A stretch of 64,000 nt of DNA from Sphingomonas_B tabacisoli (GTDB lineage Bacteria > Pseudomonadota > Alphaproteobacteria > Sphingomonadales > Sphingomonadaceae): contig NZ_JBHUDY010000001.1 of NCBI RefSeq assembly GCF_042678385.1, forward strand, positions 1,550,001 through 1,614,000, written 5' to 3'. The position numbers and the translations under genes are program-made. Each line of letters starts with the position of its first letter. Within the stretch, counting starts at the first letter, position 1. The notes under the pieces were generated by a model. It saw only the letters and a list, made by a program, of their open reading frames with translations, had not been told where the DNA came from and did not search any database. Positions 1 to 8,263 of this stretch are shown in pieces.

Positions 1-178
1 TGCGGTGGACGTGCGCGGACTGGCCGCATTCAGCGCAATAGGCACCGGTAAGCGGCGCGCCGCAATTGAGGCAGTCGCCGCCATGCGTCTGGTCGCTATG
101 CCGCCCGTGCGCCGGTTCGACTGCCGTCGCCAGCATGCCGCCGGTGACAATGTCGCCTACTTCGCTGATCCCCGTCAT
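1..178 (-). CDS. DUF3667-type protein, N-terminal fragment (runs off window)
   Basis: Only the first 59 codons are inside the window, read leftward from the ATG at 178. After a variable leader of about 35 residues there is a compact zinc-ribbon-like motif, CLNCG followed ten residues later by YCAECGQ. This paired-cysteine signature followed by GQ is typical of DUF3667 proteins, which usually continue into several membrane helices lying beyond the window edge. Their biochemical role is unknown. The gene follows the acyl-CoA synthetase on the same strand with a 28-base gap, so it may be co-transcribed. Confidence is good for the motif and low for any function. Confidence 0.6.
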   Translation of the reverse strand, partial: MTGISEVGDIVTGGMLATAVEPAHGRHSDQTHGGDCLNCGAPLTGAYCAECGQSAHVHR

Positions 179-206
179 GGCGCGCGTGATAGCAACCGCG
201 GCGGCC

Positions 207-1793
207 TCACGCAGCCGTTTTCAGGCGGTAATCCCGATATTGGTCGCGCAGCGCCGTCTTCAGCAGCTTGCCGGTGGCGGTGTGGGGGAGGGAGCCTACG
301 AACAGGACCTCGTCGGGAAGCCACCACTTGGCGACCTTGTCGGCAAGGTGCCCGATGACGTCCGACGCCGTGACGTCTGCTCCGGGCTTCCGCACGACCA
401 GCAGCAGCGGGCGTTCGTCCCATTTCGGGTGATAGACGCCGATCGCGGCGGCCTCGGCGACGCCCGGGCAGCCGACGGCGGCGTTCTCCAGCTCGACCGA
501 GCTGATCCACTCGCCGCCCGACTTGATCACATCCTTGGAGCGGTCGGTGATCTGCATCGTGCCGTCGGGGTGAAGCACGGCGACGTCGCCGGTGTCGAAC
601 CATTGCTCCTCGCAGGCGCAGTCGGCTTCGGCCTTGAAATAGCGCTTGATGACCCAGGGGCCGCGAATCTGGAGGCGGCCGGAGCTCTGGCCGTCGCGGG
701 GCTGGACGCGGCCTTCGTCGTCGACGATGCGAAGTTCGACGCCGAACGGCACGCGGCCCTGCTTGCAGACCAGGTCTACCTGCTCGTCAAACGAGAGATC
801 GTCCCAATTGGCGGGCGGCGCGCCCATCGTTCCGATCGGCGAGGTCTCGGTCATACCCCAGGCATGGCCGACGCGGACGCCCATCTTCATCAGCCGCTCG
901 ATCATCGCGCGCGGCGCCGCCGATCCGCCGATGGTGACCTGTTTCAGATGCGCGGGCGTGTCGCCGGTCTCGTCCATATGCTGGAACATGGCGAGCCACA
1001 CCGTCGGCACGCCGGCCGAGTGCGTGACCTTCTCCTGATTCATCAGGCGGCAGAGCACCTTGGCGTCGTTGGTCGCCGCATAGACGAACTTCACCCCCGC
1101 AGCGGCGCCGGCGAACGGCAGCCCCCAAGACGCGGCGTGGAACATCGGCACGATGGGCAGGCACACCGATTGCGGCGATAGGTTGAACACCGATGGCGAC
1201 ACCTCGGTCATCGCGTGCAGCATGGTCGAGCGATGCTCGTAGAGCACGCCCTTGGGATTCCCGGTCGTGCCGCTGGTATAGCAGAGCATGCACGGATCGC
1301 GCTCGTCGCCGTCATGCCAAGCATAGTTGCCGTCCTGCGCGTCCAGCAGTGCGTCCCATTCGGGGCCGTCGAAGGCGACATAATGCTCGACGCTGGTCAG
1401 CTGGGGCTTCAGCCGGTCGATCAGCGGCTGGAACATGGTGTCGTAGAACAGCACCCGATCTTCGGCGTGGTTGACGATATAGACGAGCTGCTCGTCGAAC
1501 AGGCGCGGATTGATGGTGTGGATCACGCAGCCCACGCCGATCGCGCCATACCAAGCGACCAGGTGCCGCGCATGGTTCATGGCAAGCGTCGCGATCCGGT
1601 CGCCCGGCCCAACGCCCCAGGCCTTCAGCGCCTGGGCGAGCCGGCGCGCGTCGCGCGCGATGCCTGCCCAATTGGTGCGCGTCTCGGTCCCGTCGGCCCA
1701 GTGCGTGACGATCTCCTGCCCGCCGTGCTCGCGCGCGGCATGATCGAGAAGCTGCATCACGCGCAGCTTATGGTCCTGCATCCCGCCCAGCAT
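207..1793 (-). CDS. Long/medium-chain acyl-CoA synthetase (AMP-forming)
   Basis: A 528-residue member of the ANL adenylating superfamily, expected to activate a fatty acid with ATP and CoA. The P-loop-like A3 motif YTSGTTGNPKG lies near residue 180, followed by the adenylate-binding GMTE motif. The FDTGDVAVLHPDG block follows, and a C-terminal catalytic lysine sits in PHTATGKLLKTALRDQY. The order and length match FadD/AlkK-type ligases; the exact substrate cannot be read. The ATG at 1793 is preferred over an in-frame start 45 bases upstream because GGAGAG precedes it at good spacing and the protein then starts where the family does. Confidence 0.9.
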   Translation of the reverse strand: MLGGMQDHKLRVMQLLDHAAREHGGQEIVTHWADGTETRTNWAGIARDARRLAQALKAWGVGPGDRIATLAMNHARHLVAWYGAIGVGCVIHTINPRLFDEQLVYIVNHAEDRVLFYDTMFQPLIDRLKPQLTSVEHYVAFDGPEWDALLDAQDGNYAWHDGDERDPCMLCYTSGTTGNPKGVLYEHRSTMLHAMTEVSPSVFNLSPQSVCLPIVPMFHAASWGLPFAGAAAGVKFVYAATNDAKVLCRLMNQEKVTHSAGVPTVWLAMFQHMDETGDTPAHLKQVTIGGSAAPRAMIERLMKMGVRVGHAWGMTETSPIGTMGAPPANWDDLSFDEQVDLVCKQGRVPFGVELRIVDDEGRVQPRDGQSSGRLQIRGPWVIKRYFKAEADCACEEQWFDTGDVAVLHPDGTMQITDRSKDVIKSGGEWISSVELENAAVGCPGVAEAAAIGVYHPKWDERPLLLVVRKPGADVTASDVIGHLADKVAKWWLPDEVLFVGSLPHTATGKLLKTALRDQYRDYRLKTAA

Positions 1794-1922
1794 CGCTCTC
1801 TCCGTATTTTCTTGGGCCGCATAGTGTCGGGCGCGCACGGCGCTTGCAAGCCGGTGATTCGAATGCTAGCGGGCGCGCCTCTTGACGAGGCGGATGCGAT
1901 CGACCATCTGCCGCGCTCTCGT

Positions 1923-1998
<76 letters not shown>

Positions 1999-2191
1999 CT
2001 TTCTTTCCCCCGGAATGGAATGGCTTGGCCGACGAGCGATGCGGCCGGCGCAGGGCCTCGTTTGATGCTGAAGGCACAAGGCCGAAGCGCACGGCCGGCA
2101 GCGGGACGCCGATGTTCGAGATGGGTGGAGAGCCGACTTGGCAAGAGGTCTCGGCATCGCGCATGTTCGGCATCGGTTGGCGGGGGAGCGC

Positions 2192-2986
2192 ATGCGATCA
2201 CGGTGGGCAAGGATGCTGGCTTGCGGAGCGGCGGCGGTGCTCGCCCTTTCTCCGGCGCTCGCGCAGGAGGCGGCGACAACCCGCGAACGTGAAGCACTAC
2301 CTCCGCGCGCCGCGAACCGGTCCGTCCAACGCGATCTGCTCTCGGTGCTGGAACCGATTAAGCGCATAGACTCAGGCATGTTCCGGCAACTTCGCGGCGT
2401 CGGCCTCACCACTAAACCGTTCGGAACGGAGTTTGATGGGCTTTGTCGACGTGACGCGGTGACCCTATGGTATGCCGCAACCGAAACGACGGCGAAGCCG
2501 GAGGATGCGCCGCTGCGCCCCTACAGTGTCGAAGCGCAGGCGTGGTTCCACATCGTCCGCCTACCGCGCCAGGCATTGCAAGATGCGCGAACGGGTGAGG
2601 GTGTCTGGCAGGCGGAGTGCGCGTCGGTGGGCAACAGCGAGGAAACGGATTGGTTCGCGGCGAAGGACGCGCAAACTGCCGTTCAAGGTGCGCTGATGCT
2701 GAAGGAAGCAGTCGAGGCCGTGCGTTCAGGGAAGCTGAAAGCCGAGCCGTGCCTAAACATCATCGACGCGAAGAAATCGACCTGCGAAGCGGCGATCCTC
2801 GCAGATGCCGATATCTCGAAGATCGACAGTGTGGAGGCTTGCTCAGCGGATGCGAAGATGCTGTGCTATGTTGTGGACCTTGGATCATCGACAAAGCTGA
2901 CGATCAAAGGACGAGCGTCAGAAGGCTCGCTCGTTCCAAGCGCGATAACGTCCATTGCCATCGAACAATATATAATCGTCACCTAG
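2192..2986 (+). CDS. Exported protein of unknown function
   Basis: A 264-residue protein that I do not recognise. The ATG at 2192 is chosen because GGGGGAG lies just upstream and the product then opens with a clear Sec signal: a basic start, a hydrophobic core and SPALAQ before the mature part. The mature region is mixed alpha/beta in character, has several cysteines late in the chain (around ADAKMLCYVVDLG) and shows no catalytic motif. Base composition looks less GC-rich than neighbouring genes, most clearly in the last 100 bases. It follows tRNA-Lys by about 190 bases, a position often used by integrated DNA, but no integrase or attachment repeat is visible. A periplasmic or secreted location is inferred. 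Confidence 0.6.
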   Translation: MRSRWARMLACGAAAVLALSPALAQEAATTREREALPPRAANRSVQRDLLSVLEPIKRIDSGMFRQLRGVGLTTKPFGTEFDGLCRRDAVTLWYAATETTAKPEDAPLRPYSVEAQAWFHIVRLPRQALQDARTGEGVWQAECASVGNSEETDWFAAKDAQTAVQGALMLKEAVEAVRSGKLKAEPCLNIIDAKKSTCEAAILADADISKIDSVEACSADAKMLCYVVDLGSSTKLTIKGRASEGSLVPSAITSIAIEQYIIVT

Positions 2987-3281
2987 CATCCGGCAGATGA
3001 CCACTGGGATCGAAAGCCGACATTCCGCTGTCCTACACGGGTGCGCTTCTGATACGTCCGAATCGGCCGCGCGCCGGCTTCCTTGAACCGTCGAGACATC
3101 CGGCATTTCGCAGCGGAATCTCCCCGACCAAAGGTGACAGATAGAGCGCGGTGCCGTGCACCTTTGTTACCTTTGGGGTTGCGGACATACGGAGCCGCGT
3201 CTCCCGCCGCCACTTTATCGCCCCGAACATGCGACTCGCGTTTGCCCGGCTTTTGCGTATCCTCGCGATCAGGGGGTGCCG
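2987..3281. other. Intergenic region with AT-richer stretches and an imperfect inverted repeat
   Basis: About 295 bases with no credible gene; the short reading frames here lack ribosome sites and family-like sequence. The notable element is an inverted repeat at 3128-3139 and 3165-3176 (CCAAAGGTGACA against TGTTACCTTTGG, 11 of 12 complementary), with an extra CACCTTT half-site at 3159-3165. The pieces around 3005-3110 look like decayed repeat debris, with two similar segments reading GACATTCCGC and GGCATTTCGC. The region must hold the promoter of the STAS-phosphatase operon, but I cannot place a convincing -35/-10 pair. Confidence 0.4.
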
Positions 3282-3620
3282 ATGTGGACGAGCGAGACGC
3301 GCGGGGGCGCTTTGGTCGGGCGGGCCAGTGGCCGCATCGACGAGCTGCATTGGGAGGCGTTCGCTGAGGCACTGAAGACGGCAGTCGAAACCGCGCGCGC
3401 CGGCGGCCTCGGCCGGCTGGTGGTCGATCTGTCGCAGGTCGACTATATGTCTTCGCGCGGGCTGAGAGCGCTGACGCTCGGCAAGCGGGAGGCGGATGGG
3501 GCCGGGGTGCCGGTGGTGCTCGCCGCGCCCAATGAGCTGGTTCGCGAGATTCTAGCGATCAGCCGCTACGACAAGATTTTCGCGGTCGCCGATACGGTCG
3601 ACGGGGCGCTGGAGAGCTGA
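3282..3620 (+). CDS. STAS-domain anti-sigma factor antagonist (anti-anti-sigma type)
   Basis: A 112-residue single-domain STAS protein. A predicted beta-strand VVDLSQVDYMSSRGLRAL carries the conserved serine pair at the start of the second helix, where SpoIIAA/RsbV proteins are phosphorylated by their partner kinase. A longer in-frame start exists at 3156, but ATG 3282 follows AGGGGG and gives family length. It sits directly before a metallo-beta-lactamase-fold gene and a SpoIIE phosphatase, and a RsbW-like HATPase lies about 4 kb downstream. A phospho-switch role is therefore well supported. No sigma factor is adjacent, so the final target is unknown. Confidence 0.85.
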   Translation: MWTSETRGGALVGRASGRIDELHWEAFAEALKTAVETARAGGLGRLVVDLSQVDYMSSRGLRALTLGKREADGAGVPVVLAAPNELVREILAISRYDKIFAVADTVDGALES

Positions 3621-3622
3621 AC

Positions 3623-4585
3623 GTGCTGGCGCGCTTCTGGGGAACCCGCGGCTCGCTGCCGGTAGCGCTGAAGGCCGATGCGTTGGCGGACAAGCTCGCT
3701 CGGGCGTTGGTGGTGGCGGACGGTCGCCGGTTCGGCGACGAGGCGGAGGCGCGGGCGTTCCTCGATGCCGAAGTGTCGTTTTCGGGGCGCGCGACCTATG
3801 GCGGCGCAACGAGCTGCGTCGAGCTGGAGACGGGCGCGGCGGCTTTCTTCGTCTGCGACATGGGCAGCGGTCTGCGGGAGTTCGGGCTGGACGCGATGAA
3901 GCGTTGCGGCGGTGGCCATCCCCGCAAATACAATATCTTCCTGTCCCATCTCCATTGGGACCATATCATGGGCTTTCCATTCTTCGTGCCGGCGTTCGAC
4001 CCCGGCGCGGAGATCGTGATCCATGCCTGCCATGCCGATGCCGAAGAGGCGATCCGGCGGCAGCAGGAGGAGATTTCCTTCCCGGTCGCGTTCGACTGGC
4101 TGCGCGCGCAAATCCGCTTCGAGACGATGGAGCCGGGCCGCAGCTATGACGTCGACGGCGTGCAGGTGGTGGCGATGGCGCAGCACCACAGCCACACCAG
4201 CTATGGCTATCGCTTCACGGACGGGCACGGCCGCAGCATCGTGTACAGCACCGACAGCGAGCACAAGACCGACCAGATGGACGCGGAGGACGCGTTCGTC
4301 GCGTTCTTCCGGGGCAGCGACCTGGTCATTTGCGACACCATGTATTCGCTGGCCGACACCGTGTCGCTGAAAGAGGATTGGGGGCATTCGAGCAACGTCG
4401 TCGCGGTCGATCTTTGCCACGCGGCGGAAGCGCGGCGGCTGGTGCTGTTCCACCACGAGCCGACCTATCGCGACGAGGATATCGAGCGGATGCACCGCGA
4501 GACGATCCGTTACGAGGAGCTGACCCGCGAGGGAGCGGCGCTCGACGTGCTGTGCGCCTATGACGGGCTCGAAATCCGCGTCTGA
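3623..4585 (+). CDS. Metallo-beta-lactamase-fold metal-dependent hydrolase
   Basis: A 320-residue MBL-fold enzyme with a GTG start two bases after the STAS stop codon. The metal-ligand motif HLHWDH is at about residues 110-115, with a downstream histidine in AQHHSHTSYG, an aspartate in YSTDSEH and a histidine in FHHEPTYRDED. The opening WGTRGSLP is typical of a subgroup of MBL proteins that occur beside signalling genes. Members of the wider fold include phosphodiesterases and nucleases. The substrate here is unknown; a small signalling molecule is one possibility given the operon. Tight coupling with STAS and SpoIIE genes suggests a role in the same pathway. Confidence 0.8.
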   Translation: MLARFWGTRGSLPVALKADALADKLARALVVADGRRFGDEAEARAFLDAEVSFSGRATYGGATSCVELETGAAAFFVCDMGSGLREFGLDAMKRCGGGHPRKYNIFLSHLHWDHIMGFPFFVPAFDPGAEIVIHACHADAEEAIRRQQEEISFPVAFDWLRAQIRFETMEPGRSYDVDGVQVVAMAQHHSHTSYGYRFTDGHGRSIVYSTDSEHKTDQMDAEDAFVAFFRGSDLVICDTMYSLADTVSLKEDWGHSSNVVAVDLCHAAEARRLVLFHHEPTYRDEDIERMHRETIRYEELTREGAALDVLCAYDGLEIRV

Positions 4586-4589
4586 GCCG

Positions 4590-6587
4590 ATGGACCGTCG
4601 CCGGATGCGGCGGGGCGGGCTGGTGGCGGCGGTGATCGCGGCGGTGCTGCTGCTGGCGATGGGCGACGCGCTCAGGCGGCCGCTGTTCGACGGCTGGCAG
4701 AGGCTCAGCCCGCGCGATCTCTCCGATACCAAGGTGCGCGTGGTGCTGATCGACGCCGAGAGCCTCAAGGCGCTGGGGCCGTGGCCCTGGTCGCGCTTTC
4801 ACTTGGCCAAGCTAACGCAGGAGATCGCCGGGCGAGGCGCGGTCGCGATCGGGTACGACGTGCTGTTCGCGGAACCGGACCGGCTGGGGCCGAAGCAGAT
4901 CGCCGGCCTTTATCCCGAGCTGCCCGCTGCCGCAGTGCAGGGGCTGCCGTCGCCGGACCAGGCATTCGCGCAGATCATCGGGGAAGCACCGGTGGTGCTC
5001 GCACGCACCGGCACGGCCGAGGCGGGCGGCACGGCGGCGCTTCCGGTCGATGCGTCGCTGCCGCGCAGGCTGCCGGACGGGTTCCTCCATTTTCCGCGCG
5101 TGATCGGCGCGATCCCGGAGCTCGATGACGTCGCGGCTGGGCACGGGCTGATCAACGCCGAGCCGGGCGGTGACGGCATCTATCGCGGCCTGCCGCTGCT
5201 GGCGACGGTCGGGGCGCACACGGCGCCGGGGCTGGCGATCGAAGTGGCGCGGGTAGCGATGGGAGCGAGCGCGATCGGGTTCGATGGGCGGGCGGTGCGG
5301 CTGGGCGACTGGAGCTTGCCGGTCGACCGCCACGGCGAGATGCGGCTGCGCTTCGGGCATTTCCCCGAAAGCCGGATGATCTCGGCAGTCGATCTGATCC
5401 GGCGCAACCCGGCACTGTCGCTCAGGGGCACGGCGGTGCTGATCGGCTTGTCCTCGGCAGGCACGGTCGATGTCGCGGCGACGCCGATCGATCGCAAAAT
5501 CTATGGCGTGCTGGTCCAGGCGCAGGCGGTGGACGCGATCCTGCGCGGATCGGGCTGGCTGGAACGGCCGCGCTGGGCCTGGGCGGCGGAATGGGGCGCG
5601 GCGGCGCTGATCGTGGTGTTGGCGCTGTGGCTGGTGCCTCGGCGTGGCGCTGCGAGCTTGCTGGTGCCGTTCGCGTCGGGCGCGATGCTCGGCGCGGCGT
5701 GGCTGGCGTTCGATCGCTGGTCGCTGTTGCTCGATCCGATCCCGCAAGTCGCGCTTTCGTCCGCCGCGGCCATCGGCATCGGGCTTTCGGCCGCGGCGCA
5801 GACAAGGCGGGAGCGCGAACGGCTGCGCGAGGCTTTGGTCGAGGAGCGGGTGAGCGCCGCCGCGAATGAAGCGGAGCTGGAAGCGGCGCGGTCGATCCAG
5901 CAGGCGATGCTGCCACGCGCCGAGGCGCTGGCGAAGCTCGACCCGCGCGTGGAGATCGCGGCGCTGTTGGAGCCGGCACGCTCGGTGGGCGGCGACTTTT
6001 TCGATGTTGTTCGGCTCGATGCCGACCGGGTCGCCTTCGCGATTGCCGACGTGACAGGCAAGGGCGTGCCCGCATCGCTGTTCATGGCGCTGTCCAAGGC
6101 GCTCGCCAAAAGCGCGATGCTGCGCGAGCCGCTGCCGGCGCTGGCGCCGACGATCCAGGCGGAGCTGTCGCGCGACGCGCCGGACGAAATGGGCCTGACG
6201 ATGCTGATCGGCGTGCTCGACTGCGCATCGGGCGAGGTGCGGCTTATCAATGCAGGGCATGAAAACCCGTTCGTGCTGCGCGCGGGCGACGCCGAGGACG
6301 TCGCGATGGAAGGCGGGCCCCCTTTCTGCGTGGTTGATTTCCCCTGGCCGGTCGAGCGGCTGCAGCTTGCGCCCGGTGAGACGCTGCTGCTGCTGACCGA
6401 CGGCGTCACCGAGGCGCAGGATGCGGAGGGGCGCATCTTCGGTCGCGGGCGCTTGGCTAAGGCGATCGCGGGGAGCGCTGCGCCGCACGACCTAGTCGCC
6501 GGAGTGTTGGCGCAGGTCCGCGCCTTCGAAGCGGGAACGGAAGCGAGCGACGATCTGACGCTGCTCGCGATCCGCTATCTCGGCTAG
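4590..6587 (+). CDS. CHASE2-sensor SpoIIE-type serine phosphatase
   Basis: A 665-residue membrane sensor phosphatase. An N-terminal helix at residues 10-25 precedes an extracytoplasmic CHASE2 domain (about 30-315, with VLIDAESLKALGPWPWSR and GYDVLFAEPD). Then come two or three membrane helices (about 330-405), a charged linker likely to be coiled coil (410-445), and a PP2C/SpoIIE catalytic domain. The catalytic domain shows QQAMLP, SVGGDFFDV, IADVTGKGVPASLFM and NAGHENPF, with the metal-binding aspartates in place. It should dephosphorylate a phospho-STAS protein in response to an envelope signal. ATG 4590 lies just after the upstream stop; an in-frame ATG at 4560 would overlap the MBL gene and lengthen the tail. 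It ends convergently with the OmpA gene by a four-base overlap. Confidence 0.88.
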   Translation: MDRRRMRRGGLVAAVIAAVLLLAMGDALRRPLFDGWQRLSPRDLSDTKVRVVLIDAESLKALGPWPWSRFHLAKLTQEIAGRGAVAIGYDVLFAEPDRLGPKQIAGLYPELPAAAVQGLPSPDQAFAQIIGEAPVVLARTGTAEAGGTAALPVDASLPRRLPDGFLHFPRVIGAIPELDDVAAGHGLINAEPGGDGIYRGLPLLATVGAHTAPGLAIEVARVAMGASAIGFDGRAVRLGDWSLPVDRHGEMRLRFGHFPESRMISAVDLIRRNPALSLRGTAVLIGLSSAGTVDVAATPIDRKIYGVLVQAQAVDAILRGSGWLERPRWAWAAEWGAAALIVVLALWLVPRRGAASLLVPFASGAMLGAAWLAFDRWSLLLDPIPQVALSSAAAIGIGLSAAAQTRRERERLREALVEERVSAAANEAELEAARSIQQAMLPRAEALAKLDPRVEIAALLEPARSVGGDFFDVVRLDADRVAFAIADVTGKGVPASLFMALSKALAKSAMLREPLPALAPTIQAELSRDAPDEMGLTMLIGVLDCASGEVRLINAGHENPFVLRAGDAEDVAMEGGPPFCVVDFPWPVERLQLAPGETLLLLTDGVTEAQDAEGRIFGRGRLAKAIAGSAAPHDLVAGVLAQVRAFEAGTEASDDLTLLAIRYLG

Positions 6588-7171
6588 CGGACGGTCACCA
6601 CCACGCGGCGGTTGCGCGGTTCTTCGACATTGTCGTCGGTCGGGACAAGCGGATCGCGCTCGCCCCGGCCGACCGCAACGAGGTTCTCGCGGGCCACACC
6701 GCGATCGATAAATTGGGCCAGGACCGTATCCGCCCGCTTCTGCGACAGCGCGTCGTTATCGTCGTCGGTGCCTTTGCGATCGGTATAGCCGGTGATCTGG
6801 ATCTCGGCCCCCGGCCTTTTCGCCACCTCTGCGAGCAGGCTGTCCAGCGCGGCTTGCGAATCCGGCATGATCCGGGTCTCCGCTTCGTCATAGTAAAGCG
6901 TCACTTCGAACGGCTTGGGCGGCAGGCTGCCGACCAGCGCGACGGAGCGTTTGGGGAGGCGCTTTTCAGAGAGCACGCGCGAGGCCGGACGGTATGCGAG
7001 CCGCGTCCGGCTGTTGGCCTGGTCGATCACATAATCCTGCGGTTTGCCCTTGCGCTCCAGCACGGCAACCTTGCCCTGGCTCGGATGTGGGTCTTCGTCT
7101 GGCAGGAGCAGCACCGACGGGCCCGCACAGGCGCCCAGCATCAGCAATGCGGCGGCGGCGACGCCCCTCAA
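6584..7171 (-). CDS. OmpA-family lipoprotein
   Basis: A 195-residue protein. The TTG start at 7171 overlaps the FecR stop codon as TTGA, which implies translational coupling. The product begins with a short hydrophobic stretch ending LLMLGACAG, a lipobox with the lipidated cysteine. The C-terminal 110 residues form an OmpA/MotB peptidoglycan-binding domain (LYYDEAETRIMPDSQ, then ITGYTDRKGTDDDND, then ENLVAVGRGE), with the aspartate and arginine that contact diaminopimelate. It is expected to be lipid-anchored and bound to cell wall. The partner FecR-domain gene lies immediately upstream and the CHASE2-SpoIIE gene converges on it. Confidence 0.82.
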   Translation of the reverse strand: MRGVAAAALLMLGACAGPSVLLLPDEDPHPSQGKVAVLERKGKPQDYVIDQANSRTRLAYRPASRVLSEKRLPKRSVALVGSLPPKPFEVTLYYDEAETRIMPDSQAALDSLLAEVAKRPGAEIQITGYTDRKGTDDDNDALSQKRADTVLAQFIDRGVARENLVAVGRGERDPLVPTDDNVEEPRNRRVVVTVR

Positions 7172-7596
7172 GGGACGTTCACCACGAAGCGGGTGCCGCG
7201 TACGCCCAGCACCGTTGTTGGCGTGCGGACCTTCATCGCATCCTGGCCGGATTTGGCGATCTGTCCGGAAACGATGGCCAGCGAGCCGCGATTCACCTGC
7301 GCCTCGAACTGGCCCCGCTGCGTCTTGCGGTCGAACAGGAACTGCCGGACCGAGACGTTGCTGTTGGGCCCAAGGGCAAAGCGCGTGTTGTCGATGAACG
7401 TCATCGCCATGCGGCCGTCGCGCTTGGTGAGCAGCACGTCCTGCGGTTCGAGCGGGAGGCCGGGCTTGGCCGGCGTCTGCGTCTTCCCGCGCACGACGAA
7501 CGCGGCGCCGGTGCTGCTTTTCACCCGCCCGATCTCGGCGAGCGCGGGGGCGCTGGCCGCTATGCACATCAGCAGGATCGCCGAGCCGAATCTCAT
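7168..7596 (-). CDS. Exported FecR-domain protein
   Basis: A 142-residue periplasmic protein with a Sec signal ending PALA. It consists almost wholly of a FecR domain: GRVKSSTGAAFVVR, LLTKRDGRMAMTF, DNTRFALGPNSNVSV and the terminal VLGVRGTRFVV. It lacks the cytoplasmic anti-sigma segment and membrane helix of true FecR regulators, so it is likely a periplasmic ligand- or wall-sensing module. ATG 7596 follows AAGGGGGAG, a strong ribosome site; upstream in-frame codons are discarded. It is divergent from the HATPase gene (42-base gap) and coupled to the OmpA-family lipoprotein. Confidence 0.82.
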   Translation of the reverse strand: MRFGSAILLMCIAASAPALAEIGRVKSSTGAAFVVRGKTQTPAKPGLPLEPQDVLLTKRDGRMAMTFIDNTRFALGPNSNVSVRQFLFDRKTQRGQFEAQVNRGSLAIVSGQIAKSGQDAMKVRTPTTVLGVRGTRFVVNVP

Positions 7597-7638
7597 GCGT
7601 AGCTCCCCCTTTGCCGATTCTGGTGCATAGACCAAAGA

Positions 7639-8064
7639 ATGGCAGCGCGCGACTCCGCTCCAGTGACGCTACGCTTTGCACCGCCGCTCGTGCTGCGCGA
7701 AGTGTTGGCGCTGACCATCGAAGCTTGCCGCCAACTGCCCCTGCAGCCGTTTGACGAGGGGCGGCTGGCGATCGTCGTGGAGGAACTTCTCGCCAATTTA
7801 TTCGAGCATGGCGGGCTGGGGGCCAATGGACGGCTGGAGCTGTCGCTGGAGCTTCGACCAGACTCTGTGCACGTCATGATTTACGACAGCGCACGGGCGT
7901 TCGATCCGGCCGATGCGCCCGAGCACGGCAAAATGCCGGAGCGGGGCGGCGGCGCAGGTCTCGCTATCGTCCGGCGCTGGGCCAATATTCTGTCCTATGA
8001 GCCGGGGCCGCCGCTCAACCGGTTGATTTTGGCGCTGCCGCTGAGCTCCGGCCCCCTCACCTAA
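7639..8064 (+). CDS. RsbW-like ATP-binding anti-sigma regulatory kinase (HATPase_c_2)
   Basis: A 141-residue single-domain GHKL ATPase. The N-box reads EELLANLFEHGG (about residues 48-59), the G1 box is DSARAFDP and the glycine lid is GGGAGLAIVRRW. This is the size and layout of RsbW/SpoIIAB serine kinases, which phosphorylate STAS partners. The likely substrate is the STAS protein at 3282, with the CHASE2-SpoIIE protein as opposing phosphatase. No sigma factor gene is adjacent. The FecR/OmpA pair, in reverse orientation, separates it from the rest of the set. The ribosome site is weak. Confidence 0.8.
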   Translation: MAARDSAPVTLRFAPPLVLREVLALTIEACRQLPLQPFDEGRLAIVVEELLANLFEHGGLGANGRLELSLELRPDSVHVMIYDSARAFDPADAPEHGKMPERGGGAGLAIVRRWANILSYEPGPPLNRLILALPLSSGPLT

Positions 8065-8157
8065 CACTCTGCACTCAGGCCGCTATCTCACCCTTCTGCA
8101 ACGACACGTTTTGAGCCGTTCCCTCGTGAAAACCCCAAGGTGAACAGAAGTTTAGGA

Positions 8158-8186
8158 TTGCGTAACCATCCCCGATCGGGTGATAT
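8158..8186 (+). promoter_or_regulatory. Candidate sigma-70-type promoter for the two-partner-secretion operon
   Basis: TTGCGT at 8158-8163 and TGATAT at 8181-8186 are separated by exactly 17 bases, 78 bases before the transporter start. The leader between contains a small GCGCC/GGCGC hairpin (8195-8208). The match is fair, and no alternative pair in the 200-base gap looks better. Confidence 0.4.
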
Positions 8187-8263
8187 GGGATCAAGCGCCA
8201 CAAGGCGCATGTGACTCCGGGACGGGCGCTCCGGGATCCGAGAATAAAATAGGGGGAACTCGG

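Noticed and set aside
1855..1916. Possible selenocysteine tRNA (TCA in the loop of the tRNA-like sequence)
   Set aside because: It lacks the long variable arm, the extended acceptor stem and U33, and no selenocysteine genes are in the window. It is kept only as a degenerate tRNA-like finding.
1999..2191. Attachment-site repeat of the tRNA-Lys 3' end
   Set aside because: No second copy of the tRNA end was seen downstream and no integrase gene is present.
3566..4768. Long open frame on the minus strand opposite the MBL gene
   Set aside because: It mirrors the real coding strand in a GC-rich region, is arginine/alanine-rich without family motifs, and lacks a ribosome site. The same reasoning removes the other long antisense frames, e.g. 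4812-6488, 8312-9742, 10213-11703 and 60413-61990.
8100..8127. EcfG-like promoter on the minus strand before the TPS operon
   Set aside because: GGAAC is followed by GTT after only 15 bases, two short of the consensus, and no minus-strand gene lies downstream.
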